NCBI GenBank assembly: GCA_003988855.1
Contig: QYAI01000224.1
Location: forward strand, 1 to 32,552
Length of the DNA stretch: 32,552 nt
Direction: 5' to 3'
Source of the DNA: Arachnopeziza araneosa
Taxonomy: Eukaryota > Ascomycota > Leotiomycetes > Helotiales > Arachnopezizaceae
In this document: positions 20,277-30,661 of the stretch, piece by piece
Position numbering within the stretch: the first letter of the stretch is position 1
How the letters are laid out: each line of letters starts with the position of its first letter
Translations under genes and position numbers: made by a program
The notes under the pieces: model-generated
Databases searched by the model: none
Told to the model about the DNA's origin: nothing
The model's input: the letters and a program-made list of their open reading frames with translations, nothing else

Positions 20277-22062
20277 TCACCTCTCCACATCCCCCAGCAC
20301 ACCACCCCATCGTCTCCTCATCCCGCCCACCACAGCCCCGAACCACGTCCTGAACGGATACTTCTTCCACGCCGCAATCTCCCCCCTCAATCCGGCAATC
20401 ACCGCAACGTTCGCCGCATCTCTGTCCACCGCCGCAGCCTGCAGCTCCCCGTTCCGTCTCTCGCTGCTCCGGAGACTGTCTTGTGCTTCCGCCAGCGCTG
20501 GTGTGCGCTGTGACAGGCTAGCCTCTGTCGTGGTAAGCTGCTGCCGGAGGCCTACACAGGCCGTTTCCAGTGCTGCGTATTGCGCGCGCAGTTTCGAGAG
20601 CGAGGTCGAGAGGGTGTCTTTGCTGGTCTTGAGTTGCTTCACTTGGGAGTCCAGATTCGTGCATGTCTGATCTTGGGCCTCAAGCTGTGATTCGAGAACG
20701 GCCTTTGTATTCTTTTCTGTTGCTAGTTCGGCTCGTAATTCCTCGGTCTCGTGCGAGAGGGCTTCATGGCTTTTGTTCAATTCTTTCAGCCGGTCAGCAA
20801 TCATTGTATGATCTTGGCGTTCATCTTCGAGCCGTGACTGGAGAGCTGTGTTCTCTTCTTTTAGCTTTGTGACCTCGATGGTAAAGATATCTTGGCTGTT
20901 CTTCAACTCTTCGAATTCGATACTAAGCTGAGAATGGCGTTGACGCTCATTTTCAAAATCAGACTCAGCAGCGGTTTTCTCTCCTCTCAATTCTTCGGCT
21001 TCGATAGCTAAGGTTTTCTGGTCGCTCCTCGTCTGCTCTAATTCAGTCGCAAGCTCTGAACATCGTTGGCGTTCATTGTCAAACTGTGATTGGACCATCT
21101 TTTTCTCATTCTGTAACTTTTCCATATTTGCGTTGGCCTTGGATAGGGTATCTTCAAGTCTCTTAGAAGCAAATCTTTCTTCCTCCAGCTCCTGACGTGA
21201 TTTTTCGACCTCGCTGAGCAGTTTTGCTCGATCTTCTTTCAACTTTTCAATCTCGGTAACAGATTCTTTCTGATTTTGAAGTTCATCCTCGATCTGAACC
21301 TGGAGTGTTTCCTTGCCATGCTTCAACGTGGTGTTTTCATTTTCAGCGAGGACACACTTTGATTTTAATCTCTTGGATTTCTCCTCTGCGAATTTCAAGT
21401 CTCTTGTTAGAATTTCAACTTGAGCAGCAAGATCCTGGCGCTTTAGTCACTGTTAGTATCTAATTCCATCTCAAATTTGACAGAGGCCGCTGTTTACATA
21501 CCTCGGCTTGTTCCTCCTTGTATTTCCGTCTCGCATTTTTCCACTTCTCCTTCGCTGATTCGGATTTCGTTCTCTCATCGCTAAGTCGATCATGGGAGAG
21601 CCCCACTTCCGCTATGAGCTCCTTCAAATCTTTGAATCCCTCCCTCTCAACCAGGTGCTGGATATCGGCAAAGTCACTTTCCAAGTCATCGACTTTCTGC
21701 TTCTCTTTATCCAGCTTCTGCTCTAGCAAGCGCATCTTCTTTCTCGATCCTTCGTCCTTATCGTAATCTTTGGTGGCGTCTGCAATGGCATTCTCCCATT
21801 CGTTGACAATGGTATATGCCTGGCCTTGATGCCATTCCACGCAAAGACTGAGCCGAGCAAGATTGTTCAGGGACTTGACAGCTTTCTCTGGCGCTTGGGT
21901 TTCCATCGCATCAATAATCTCTCGAGCTTTTTCATACTTGGTACTGTCAATATCCCATCGACATCTTTTTCCGTATCTGTTCATCCCAACACAGGTCATG
22001 CCACTACTCTGTCGACTTGTGATGCCGAGCGTTCGATAGGCATCCCATTCGCAAGGGGCCAT
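20277..22062 (-). CDS. Long coiled-coil protein with Cys/His-containing N-terminal domain
   Basis: Two exons, 22062-21502 and 21440-20277, joined in phase 0 across a 61-nt intron with a GTATGT donor (574 aa). Residues 20-100 form a compact domain with C24, C34, C74 and H78 (CVGMNRYGKRC and LCVEWHQGQAY). I have seen this arrangement at the start of other fungal coiled-coil proteins; the four residues could bind zinc. From about residue 110 the sequence is almost entirely heptad-like and rich in Glu, Lys, Gln and Leu (for example LLEQKLDKEKQKVDDLESDF and similar blocks). Partly repeating blocks FENERQRHSQL and FDNERQRCSEL suggest internal duplication. The C-terminus is short, basic and Trp/Gly-rich. 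No motor, membrane or catalytic motif is present. A scaffold role is plausible but unproven. Confidence 0.78.
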
Positions 22063-22719
22063 GGTGAAATTGGTGAATGAAAAGTTTTTGGAAATAACTG
22101 CTCTGGCAATGTTCCAATCCGAAAGAAAGAGCAGATGGGTGGTTCAAGCATACTTAATATCGCGTTCTGAGCTCCGTGGCTGTGAGACAAGGCTCCCAAA
22201 CCAACACTTCTTTGATTCGCTAGAGACAGTCAGCCCAAACCATTGTTGTTTCCGTGGCGCTTTCGATGATACCCATTCAAGGCTGTGTCAGTACAGCCTT
22301 GTGCGTGCATTTTCAACCCCTCCAATTGAAGCAGTTCAAGTTTCAGCCATGTGCAGCGGAATTCATGAAAGCAATATCGGGCCAGATTAATTCGACCTCT
22401 CCGCCTCGTTCTTTTTGATCTTTTCGTACCTTGATCGGGGAAGCATGCCATAATTGGTGGGTGGTCAGAACTGATTCGGCTGCAGCATCCGGTGTATTTT
22501 GCCGGAGTGCTTGTTCTTCTCACCTCTACTCCACGCAGCAAACATAATTTTACATCCCTGGTCTATCACATCGCGCTTCCGTGTCATATTCGGGAAGCTC
22601 ATGTGCTTTCACATAGTTAGGATAACACGAAGGCGAATATAAGGACTTGCGCATGAAAATAAATATCCATGTGCCATCCCTTTTGACAGATTGCTGGTTT
22701 CAATATCTACGCTTTTCTT
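22063..22719. other. Intergenic between coiled-coil and S10 genes
   Basis: About 650 nt upstream of the coiled-coil gene and downstream of the carboxypeptidase, both minus strand. Frames here (22061-22390 +, 22541-22230 -) are unrecognised. This gap is the likely left border of the peptide cluster. Confidence 0.4.
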
Positions 22720-24958
22720 CTAACTTTTATTGAGAACTTTCTGCTTCGGTCCATTGAATTTATTCTCAAGCTCTCTCGGCTCGCTTCTCCCAGTGACTAC
22801 ATAATCTTTCACAATACCGGTACCTTCTCTCAGCGAAGATATCTCTTCCTTGGAGCAAGTCCGATGCATATCCAGCGTATAACATCTGTTGAGTGGTTGT
22901 TTGGGGACTTCATTTTTGATGTGCCATGTGGAACTAGGCCCGTAAGTTGAGTAGTACTTACTCACGTCTTCTCGGCCGCTGCTGATATCTTTACCGGAGA
23001 GAGCCCGCATGAAGATCTCATACGAGGCTTCGGGTTGGTACGACGGGACTTTTGAGTTCTTAGCTGAATGCTTCTTATTTTATCCACTACACCAAAAATA
23101 ATAAGAAACGGAGACAAACCTTGATGGCCTGCTTGATACACCCTCGAGAAAGATAGATTTCCATACTGGAGAGTGTCAGGTGGAGGCTGACTGATATGAC
23201 CAAGGATATATTGAGATTTCTGACCTGGCGAACTTGACCAACAACAGTATCTTTATTCACGAAAATTGGTTGATAGCCTGCACTCTCGAACTCTCTCTGC
23301 CCCAGCCACGGAATAGCGAGTGAGGTTCTTTCTCCTCCAATCCAATTGCAAGCAAAGTCACGATCTCCATATACCAGAGCAACCTTCACTCCTTCATCCA
23401 GCAGCGATGCGATATCCTCAATCAAGCCACCACGAGCGGGATCGCCAGTCTTTCGAAAATTCAAGGCAACGCTTAGTGCAGCGGCTGTGAAATTCACAGG
23501 CACTCCCAGAGCGGCTTGTACCCACTGCTGGCTGAGATATCCATAGACATTGCTGGATGGGAAGGGATCCAGAGCTTGATGAGCAATGTCGAACCATGAA
23601 TTCCGGCCCTGAAAATGTAAGTACAGATATCAGCCAGTATAAATGGCTCATACGTCATCTCCATATGGACCGATCATCTTATGAGCGCAAACCCCTGCCA
23701 CAATACATGCCTCATTCACTTCTTCATGGTTGCCGTTTCGGAAAGGGTCCTTATCAGCTGCAAGTTGCTGGCATCTTTCAATGTCTGCGATGCAAGATCT
23801 TTCGAAGAAATCAATGGCCCACTGGAACTGAGATTTGTTGAAAGCTTGGATTCCGTATGTCTAGTACGATGTCAGCGTGCAACAGTCAACATCCGAATTG
23901 TACAGCTCACGTTGTTGAATGCCATTTTGGGGAAAGCGGAGTCGACATAAAGAGCATCAATGCATCCATTTATGATTCCCAGTACGTCGAGTTGAATTTC
24001 AGTTGCATGGCCGCTAGGGATCAAACCTTCTGCTATCTTTTTGTTTTGTCGAGAGAAGAAATCCATGAATATTGGACCAAGTTTACCACCATACTGTCGC
24101 CATGTTAGTAGCAACTACGATGGGGAATTCCAGGTTGTTTGGTTCAACTCACTGACTCAGTCCATAGGCTGACCTTATTGTTACTTGTTTTGTACCCTGG
24201 AAACTCGGTCAACCAAGTCTGCAGAAAATTCCACACGGCATGGGCCCCATGAACTGTTGAATTCGGCGCTGCGGCATCTTCTTGGGTTGGCAAAGTCCCA
24301 ATCAGAAACGTGTTGTTTTGTTCAAGGGAGTTGGCAGAGGCATCGACGAACTCTAGTGTGTTGGTTAGTAGATCCAGAGTAGCATTCTTGAAAGTCGAGA
24401 ACGAAAAGCCGGTCTGCACGGGCTGATCGATGTATAGTATGTTCGCATTGTTGTTCCAAGAAAATGGATTCAGGAAGGTAGAGTTTGAATCGTCTCCGAT
24501 GAAGCATGGCCCATTCTCTTGCAGGGCGCCAAGTAACGACGATGCTCCAGGTCCGCCATTGAACCAAATGGTCAGTGGAGCCGTTTCTGGGTTCTCCCTC
24601 GACTCAAAGAACCTAGAATATGTATATCAGCAGTGACTTTCGTATCGCCGACAGGGAAATATATACCAGAAGAATAGAGATGCGCGATAGGTGATGGAAC
24701 TTTCGAGATTTGGCGGAAGCTCAACATAACCAGAGTATGACTTCACACCTGGAGTCGTTTCACACAAGCCAGGCTGCAAATCACTTTAGTTCTTGTGTTT
24801 GCAAAAGAAACTAGTCCTTCTCATACGTCTTTGAAAGTGATATTGACACCCGGATATACCTTGGATTGGATCTTGGTAACATTTTTTGGTCGAAGTGGAA
24901 ACCCAGCAAAAGCTCTCGCGATAGCTATGAGCCCTAAAGCGAGGGATCCTAGGCGCAT
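22720..24958 (-). CDS. Secreted S10 serine carboxypeptidase
   Basis: Eight exons (24958-24827, 24773-24667, 24612-24153, 24093-23911, 23860-23654, 23608-23225, 23165-23120, 23048-22720) give 615 aa. All seven introns are 45-71 nt and close in frame. A signal peptide covers residues 1-18. Family landmarks in order are SYSGYVELP, LFFWFFESRENP (across a junction), TIWFNGGPGASS, NILYIDQPVQTGFSFS, TESYGG with nucleophile S233, GDRDFACNW with D447, and YQAGHQVPSYQPEAS with H505. The triad is complete. The usual GESYGG reads TESYGG here. S10 enzymes such as yeast Kex1 and carboxypeptidase Y remove C-terminal residues, and Kex1 trims Lys-Arg left by Kex2. Its position next to an MFS transporter, a UstYa oxidase and a KR-repeat precursor suggests a trimming role in that pathway. 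That role is inferred; it could equally be a general secreted protease. Confidence 0.93.
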
Positions 24959-25070
24959 GGTTGCAAGTCGGAATCACTGCCGGAGAGTAATTCAGTACGG
25001 ATGCCATTGATTTCCAGCACACGCCATAGTTCATCATTCTCACGAATAGCGGGGGCTGGGTTTGTTGACT

Positions 25071-25092
25071 CTCGATCTCGATCTCGATCTCG
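25071..25092. repeat. CTCGAT hexamer run
   Basis: About 3.7 perfect copies of CTCGAT, roughly 115-135 bp upstream of the S10 start codon. A simple sequence repeat in the probable promoter or leader. Confidence 0.8.
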
Positions 25093-25300
25093 TACAGATG
25101 AATTTTCATGTGGCGGCTGACTGCAGAGCCTTATTTTCGAGACGGGAGGGGGAAGGCGTTTTGTTGCTGCGGGAAGACGGGTCGATCGATCCCAAATCCG
25201 AGACGGGAGCCATCCCGAGACCCTTGGGGGCGTTGATCGGTTTTAGTCGAAACCAAACGAACCGGCCCTGGACACGATGTAAGACTTCACATGGAGAGCC

Positions 25301-25361
25301 TGATCGACAGTGATCGACTGTGATCGACTGTGCATTGCGCCTTGTGCATCGTGCAATGCAC
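25301..25361. repeat. TGATCGACTG tandem plus hairpin
   Basis: Three 10-bp copies of TGATCGAC[AT]G lie head to tail (25301-25330). They are followed at once by an inverted repeat, GTGCATTGC (25330-25338) and GCAATGCAC (25353-25361), with a 14-nt loop. Its position in the divergent promoter makes it a candidate binding site cluster, but no factor is recognised. Confidence 0.6.
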
Positions 25362-25630
25362 CATTCTCTTGTGGTCGTACGAGTTTAGAATCCAACTGGA
25401 CTTCTCGCTGACCCATCCTCAGCCATCACTTGTTTCACGTGGCATGACTCAGTTTAGCTGGTCATTGTCTACCTCTTTGTTCACCCAGAGGAGATTGCTT
25501 TTGCAACTTGGGATTTGATTCATTCAAAATATTCGGGCATACGTTTATATCTGCTTATTCCTATCAAATCTTCGGAGATGAATCGGACACGCCCGTTGGG
25601 TCTATCCAGGAAAATGAGCAAGATGGAACC

Positions 25631-25896
25631 AGATTAGCCAAGATTAGATTTGACGCCAGATTAGAGTTGACCGATAAGACACGACTAGAGTTGAGATAGG
25701 ACGAGAGTGTAGAAAAGACTAGAATTGAGACAGGATTAGAGTTGAGACAAGACGAGAACTGAGACAAGTCGAAAGGCTAGAATTGAGACAAGATTAGAGT
25801 TTAGACAAGGGAAGAGTAAAGACAACACTAGAACTAAGACCAGACCATAGTTTGCAGAAGCCCAGATTTAGACTTTGGATAACACCAGATTAAGTT
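25631..25896. repeat. Degenerate purine-rich repeat array
   Basis: About 265 bp made of many imperfect copies of a unit close to AGATTAGAGTTGAGACA, with variants such as AGAATTGAGACA and AGAACTGAGACA. The plus strand is nearly free of C runs and strongly A/G-rich. It lies 245-510 bp upstream of the MFS start codon. It is probably an old, diverged minisatellite. Confidence 0.7.
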
Positions 25897-26139
25897 TAGC
25901 GGGCTCTGCCCCCTTTTGCTACGGGTACCCTCCGGTTTCGAAACCCAATAGCAAATCTGGCCCAAGCACTCTCATAACCTCCTCTGTCTTAAGGTTAACT
26001 AATAGCTGCTTGGGTTGTGGAATAGTTCCGCTGCTTCAGAGACCTCGGATATCGAAGACGCGCATTCCTGGAGATATTAAGCCTGGTATCGAATTCGCCT
26101 GGCAATTTTCCAAACCGTGCTGCCTTGCAACCACCGCAA

Positions 26140-27674
26140 ATGGACGACGATGAGGCAGTCGAGGAAACACCAAAGGATGAACCCTTCAAAATTCCCCAGG
26201 TCGTTTATATCTGTGCTGCGATCGAAATACTCACCACACTAGGCGGTTCCATTTCTGCCGTGCCCTACATCAAATTGATAGAGGGCGCGGTTTGTCAGAG
26301 GTTCTATGACGTCGAAACAATCATAGCAGAGGACCTCTGCAAGGGAGACAAAATTCAAAGTGATATGGCGTCTCTTCTTGGAGCTCTGTCGTCTTTCGCT
26401 TCTTTCCCAACGTTGTTGCTCACTCTTCCATACGGGATCTTGGCGGAGCATGTTGATCGTAGGCTCATTCTCCTGGTTAATTTCGTGAGCACGATTATAT
26501 CTGTACTTTATATTATCGCCGTTTGTGAGTTCTTTTATCCCTTGTGGTTTTCCATAAATATCACTGACCCTCATCATCCTTAGGTTATAACCCATGGGCA
26601 GATCTACGATTGCTTTGGCTGTCTGGGCTCTTTGACATCTTTGGTGGAGGTTCTTCAGTTTCTACAATCCTCGTTCGAACCATGATTGCAGAAGCTGTTC
26701 CAAGCTCCTATTTGAGTATACTCTTCTACAGGCTATCGGGAATCAACATGGTGATACGGCTGTTGGCAACATCTTTCGGCTCCTGGCTGCTACGAAATGG
26801 TGCTGCGTCAACCATGTTAATCGGAACTTGTATGTGGGGGATGACTATCCCACTGCTAGCCTATCTACCACAAACTCCACCATCTATAATTCGTTCAGAA
26901 AGTGATTCAAAAGACGATAAATATACCAAATACGAGCAAGCCGACTCGTTTGAGCTGAGAAGTCGGACAGCAGCAAGCAGTGAGACCGAACTCTCAAACT
27001 ACTCTCTGCAGAACACCACATCCAGAAAGCTGACAGACTCTCTGCTATCTTTCAAACGCCTCCTCCTTCATAGCTGGCCTTTTCGCATGTGCTTGGCAAT
27101 AATATTTCTCAACACTATTGCTCTGGAATCCCGAGCTCTCCTTCATCCATGGATGAGCAAACGCTACAACTGGGATTTAACTTCTACCGGTTACATACTC
27201 TCCATTGAATCTCTGCTCGGCGTCGTAATACTCTTTATCCTCCAATTCATCGATTCTCGGTCTTCCTTTAGCACATTTGGACAAAAACGCGCACATGAAT
27301 TTCGTGTGACCAAAGTCAGTCTCTTTTGTGGGATAGTGGGTTCCATATTACTCGGCTTTTCAGAGTCGAGAATTAGTTTCATCATTAGCGTCATGGTGAT
27401 AAGTGGGAGCGTTGGATTCTTGGATGCTGTCAAGGCTTTCTTTACTGCCCTCCTTGGAAGTGAAGACAGCGACAAGGCAGATATTGGGAGGCTCTACAGC
27501 GCATTGATGATGGCTGAGTATTTAGCTATGATTTGCGGTGGGCCAATATGGAGTGTTGTTTACGGCTGGGGATATCGTCTGGGAGGTATTGGTTTGGGCC
27601 TCCCTTTTTTTGGGGGCGCGATTGTAATGAGCTTGACACTTGCACTTGTTTGGAAGCAAAGGATCGGAAATTAA
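26140..27674 (+). CDS. MFS transporter in the peptide cluster
   Basis: Two exons, 26140-26524 and 26584-27674, joined across a 59-nt intron with a GTGAGT donor (491 aa). The first in-frame ATG (MDDDEAVEETPKDEPFK) is taken as the start. Hydrophobic segments fill both halves (for example VVYICAAIEILTTLGGSISAV, ILLVNFVSTIISVLYIIAV, VSLFCGIVGSILLGF, FIISVMVISGSVGFLDAVKA). The loop LPYGILAEHVDRRLILL is the MFS loop 2-3 motif (G-x-x-x-D-R/K-x-x-R). A long hydrophilic Ser/Asp-rich loop (about residues 245-310) separates the two halves, as in many fungal exporters. It lies between the S10 peptidase and the UstYa gene, so export of the cluster product is the natural suggestion. MFS genes accompany known dikaritin clusters (ustiloxin, asperipin). 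The substrate is inferred from context only. Confidence 0.85.
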
Positions 27675-27926
27675 ATCATAAAAATGATAAATCTCGCTCA
27701 AAAGATAGGCTTTCCATAACAGAACCAAGCTGGTTTGGATTTCGGTTTGCTCCTAGTTGCATTTTAATAAAAAAATGACTTGGTTAACATATTGAAAGGT
27801 TCGAAACTAGCACAAAGACAAAAAACGTCCAGAGTATGGTTGTGTAAATATCATTATTGTTTCGCGAATCATCTATATTTAACTCCATCTCCATATCATC
27901 GATGGTTTCTCGCATCCCTCCTCCCT
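27675..27926. other. Convergent intergenic region with AATAAA
   Basis: 250 nt between the MFS gene (+) and the UstYa gene (-). An AATAAA at 27766-27771 is a possible polyadenylation signal for the MFS transcript. No gene. Confidence 0.4.
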
Positions 27927-29065
27927 TCATCCTTGGTTCTCATCCTCTGGAAAACTGACCCCATTTGGCAACAACTTGTGCCTGGCGACCCACTCGCTGA
28001 TCGGTTCAAACATACGACAAGTATGCTCAATATCCCACATCGTACTCCCATTCGTCGCTCTATCATCAACACTCAAACTATTGAACCAATCTGAATGATG
28101 TTCAATGCCATCGCCATCCGAAACTGTGTAGTTTACGTTCCACCAATACGTCATGGACACATCTCCATGACACATGATGGCTTGGCGAAGGAAGTCGAAG
28201 CAGTGATCTGTGTGCTGGTCTTAGTCCGGGCTTTCAGGAAATAAAAGAAGTTTGAAAGAGGGGAGAAAGAGGGGAATGGAAGTGGGTTTACGGACTCTTG
28301 TGGTGAAGAAATTTCTTCTCCTCAACATGTGGATAGAACTTTTCACGATAGAAAGACTTGCGGATGGTGTTCTATGTAAAGCTCGGATTAGTATTTGTGA
28401 CTTCTTGAGAGTCCAGCGGATCTGCATACAAGGCAATGGAGTTGATGGAACATTGAAATCCCATAGACGTGTTTTCCAGGCTCCCAAGCCGATTCGGTTG
28501 ATTCGTGGTTCGTTTTTGCTAGTTTCGCTGACGTCTCGGCGTCTAGAGCAACCAATCCATCACCAGCTGCCATGAGACAAAATTAGCTGGCAATTTGATT
28601 GTGAAGCAGATATAAAGAGGCACTTACGACCCAGTGTAACTTTCCAAGCATCCTCCACTGCTGGCGAGGTCTCGCTCTGATACACCAACTCTGGCTTGAA
28701 TTTTCGAATCACAGGGAATACCGCTTCTAATGCCGGAGCTGTGAGAGTTTAAATATTAGTATCTTTCTTCGAACGAAGAGTGGTGGGCTTTGCTGACAAT
28801 ATGGATCAGCGAGTTGAGCCGCTTGGCTTGTGCAAGCAATTGTACCTCTGTTGGCGACAAGTCCTAGAGTTACTGCGAGGAGGATTCCAAGAGCTAGGTT
28901 AACGAATGCCATGATCTTCGAAAACAGCGATACTCTGGAATCCGCAACAAATCCCAGCTGTCGGTATTTTCGACCATGGTATGATCGTTCATTGAGCATA
29001 GTATCTTCCTCTGAGCTGATAATGTCCTCTTGATCATATTTGTCGTCAGAAAGTGAGGATGCCAT
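27927..29065 (-). CDS. UstYa-family (DUF3328) oxidase
   Basis: Five exons (29065-28798, 28738-28628, 28566-28430, 28371-28296, 28207-27927) give 290 aa. The joins restore the family consensus: DPY|SPALEAV, TLG|PGDGL, HQLHCL|NTIRK and HHK|NHCFDFLRQAIMC. The first and fourth donors are weak (GTCAGC, GTCCGT), but branch-like TACTAAT is present in introns 1 and 3. The N-terminus is acidic and cytosolic, followed by a single membrane helix at about residues 48-70 and a lumenal part. Both diagnostic HxxHC motifs are present: H167-Q-L-H170-C171 and H196-K-N-H199-C200. UstYa/UstYb proteins carry out oxidative cyclisation of dikaritin precursor peptides in the secretory route (ustiloxin, phomopsin, asperipin, victorin). 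The adjacent KR-repeat precursor is its obvious candidate substrate. Family and gene model are firm; the reaction is inferred. Confidence 0.92.
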
Positions 29066-30661
29066 GGTTCTTGATTCAAAAAAGTATGTAGTTGGAAGCA
29101 ACAGCAAACTCGCAGTTTGTGGAATACAATAAAGTCTTGGAGCTGGAAGCTGGAGGCTGTAACAAGATATTGGGAAAGAGGGCTAGGAACTCTCAAAGAA
29201 AATCAATAATCCAGCTACCATGGATCACTAAAGTCACCCAATCCGTGGCTTGAGGCTGTGGAGAGATGCCCAAAATGTCTCACCAGTTGTGCATTTGCGG
29301 CGCTCCGAATTCGGCATTATGCAAGGTCGATCATTGAGCGGAGTTATTCCAACGCTTCAATGTCTTTGATCCCGAAGGCCAATATTCTGCATCTACCTTG
29401 GTGGGTAGGTACCGTACCCGCTGCGATGGCCCTGGTGACCCCACCATCATGTACAGTATCTCGATGATGCACTAGTCCCATGCCCAGATTCGTGCCGGAA
29501 TGGGCTATAAGTTTGTTGCGGCGTTGTAGATTAGCGAGTATTATGAAGAGAACCAACCAATCATTGTCGACGACCATGACGATTCAAGGGAGATCACTCT
29601 GCCAGCGGTCGTTTTTCTTAGCGGCGAGAGAGTTCTAAACTAACACGAAATACGGTCAAGCTGTTCTACTATCTATTCATTCTAGCTTCAGCAGAGCTCT
29701 GTAGACTTTCCATCTTAGTAAATATTTCTACTGCTTCCTGCTTCTGAGATCCAGTCTCGTTGTCACTTGACTCTATCACCTTTCTAGACTTGCATTGCGC
29801 GAAGCCCGAAGTGTTTGACTGCATCTGCGTGTCTTACGTACAAGCAATAAAAAATCAGTATCGTCACACTGCAAGATTGAAAATAGACTTTTGTTTGCGG
29901 GTTTGTGACCTACATGCATATCCTCGAGCTCCACAGCACATCCTGCTGAGAGCTGCAGCGCCGGAACGGGACCAAGAGACTTTGAATTCAGATCTTTGAG
30001 ATCTTTGGTAAGCTTATGCATTGCTGAATCCCAACCTATAATTTTGAAGATGCTGAGACATCAGTGACTGAGTCATAAAGGAGGACAACAGGGAGGAGTA
30101 TCTGGCGCCGCAGCTGAGAACCTTAAAATTCAAAGAGCGCAACAAAGCAACTGCTCACCTGCCCGGCAATTAACTAAATTATCAATGAAAAAGTAGTGGC
30201 GTCCTGGACGCGGGCTAGACTTAACCCTCATGCTGTCTATATTCTGAGCTTCCTACTAAGTTTCTCTCAAAAGCACTCATTAACTTTTTGAGAAGTGATC
30301 TACAACAGCCAGATATGAACGTGTTCGAAAACTTGCGGAACATTGGCCTACTATGGCGTACAGATAAAGATAATGGTTTAATTGGATGAGGAATAGGAGG
30401 GGAAGTGAAACATTGATGCCCGGTGATAGCTTCAATACCCACCCTCGGAGCTGAGACCTCGGAGTGGATACAGAGAACAGTACTGGTCACTGAACGAAGT
30501 AGAGAAACCACTGGCTTGAGCTAAAATAAACAGATGCAACTTGAGAATCGAATGAGATCAGTTCGCCGTTTATAAATAACGCTTAAGTCCCATGAAAAAG
30601 AGCCTTCAAACAATCATCTCATCAAACTATCACATCTAAGAAATCACAGAAATCATTCAGA
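29066..30661. other. Divergent promoter region of UstYa and precursor genes
   Basis: About 1.6 kb between the UstYa start (-) and the precursor start (+). Minus frames 29577-29344 and 30021-29776 and plus frame 29258-29467 show no recognisable protein. No second UstY-type HxxHC motif was seen on either strand. A TATA element sits near the precursor. Confidence 0.45.
30571..30578 (+). promoter_or_regulatory. TATA box of the repeat precursor gene
   Basis: TATAAATA lies 91 bp upstream of the precursor ATG. It is followed by a C/A/T-rich leader with CATCTCATCAAAC and ATCACAT. A strong TATA with a pyrimidine-rich leader is common in highly expressed fungal genes for secreted peptides. Confidence 0.6.

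Larger units (their letters stand above)
24959..26139. other. Divergent promoter region of S10 and MFS genes
   Basis: A 1.18-kb region shared by the carboxypeptidase (-) and the transporter (+). It contains no credible gene but three repeat structures, listed separately: a CTCGAT run, a TGATCGACTG tandem with an adjoining hairpin, and a long degenerate purine-rich array. Confidence 0.5.

Noticed and set aside
26239..26595. Minus-strand 118-codon frame over the MFS gene
   Set aside because: An antisense shadow; the plus strand gives clear membrane segments and an MFS loop motif.
29344..29577. Minus-strand frame between UstYa and the precursor as an extra cluster enzyme
   Set aside because: 77 codons without any recognised family motif, and no neighbouring exons could be joined to it.
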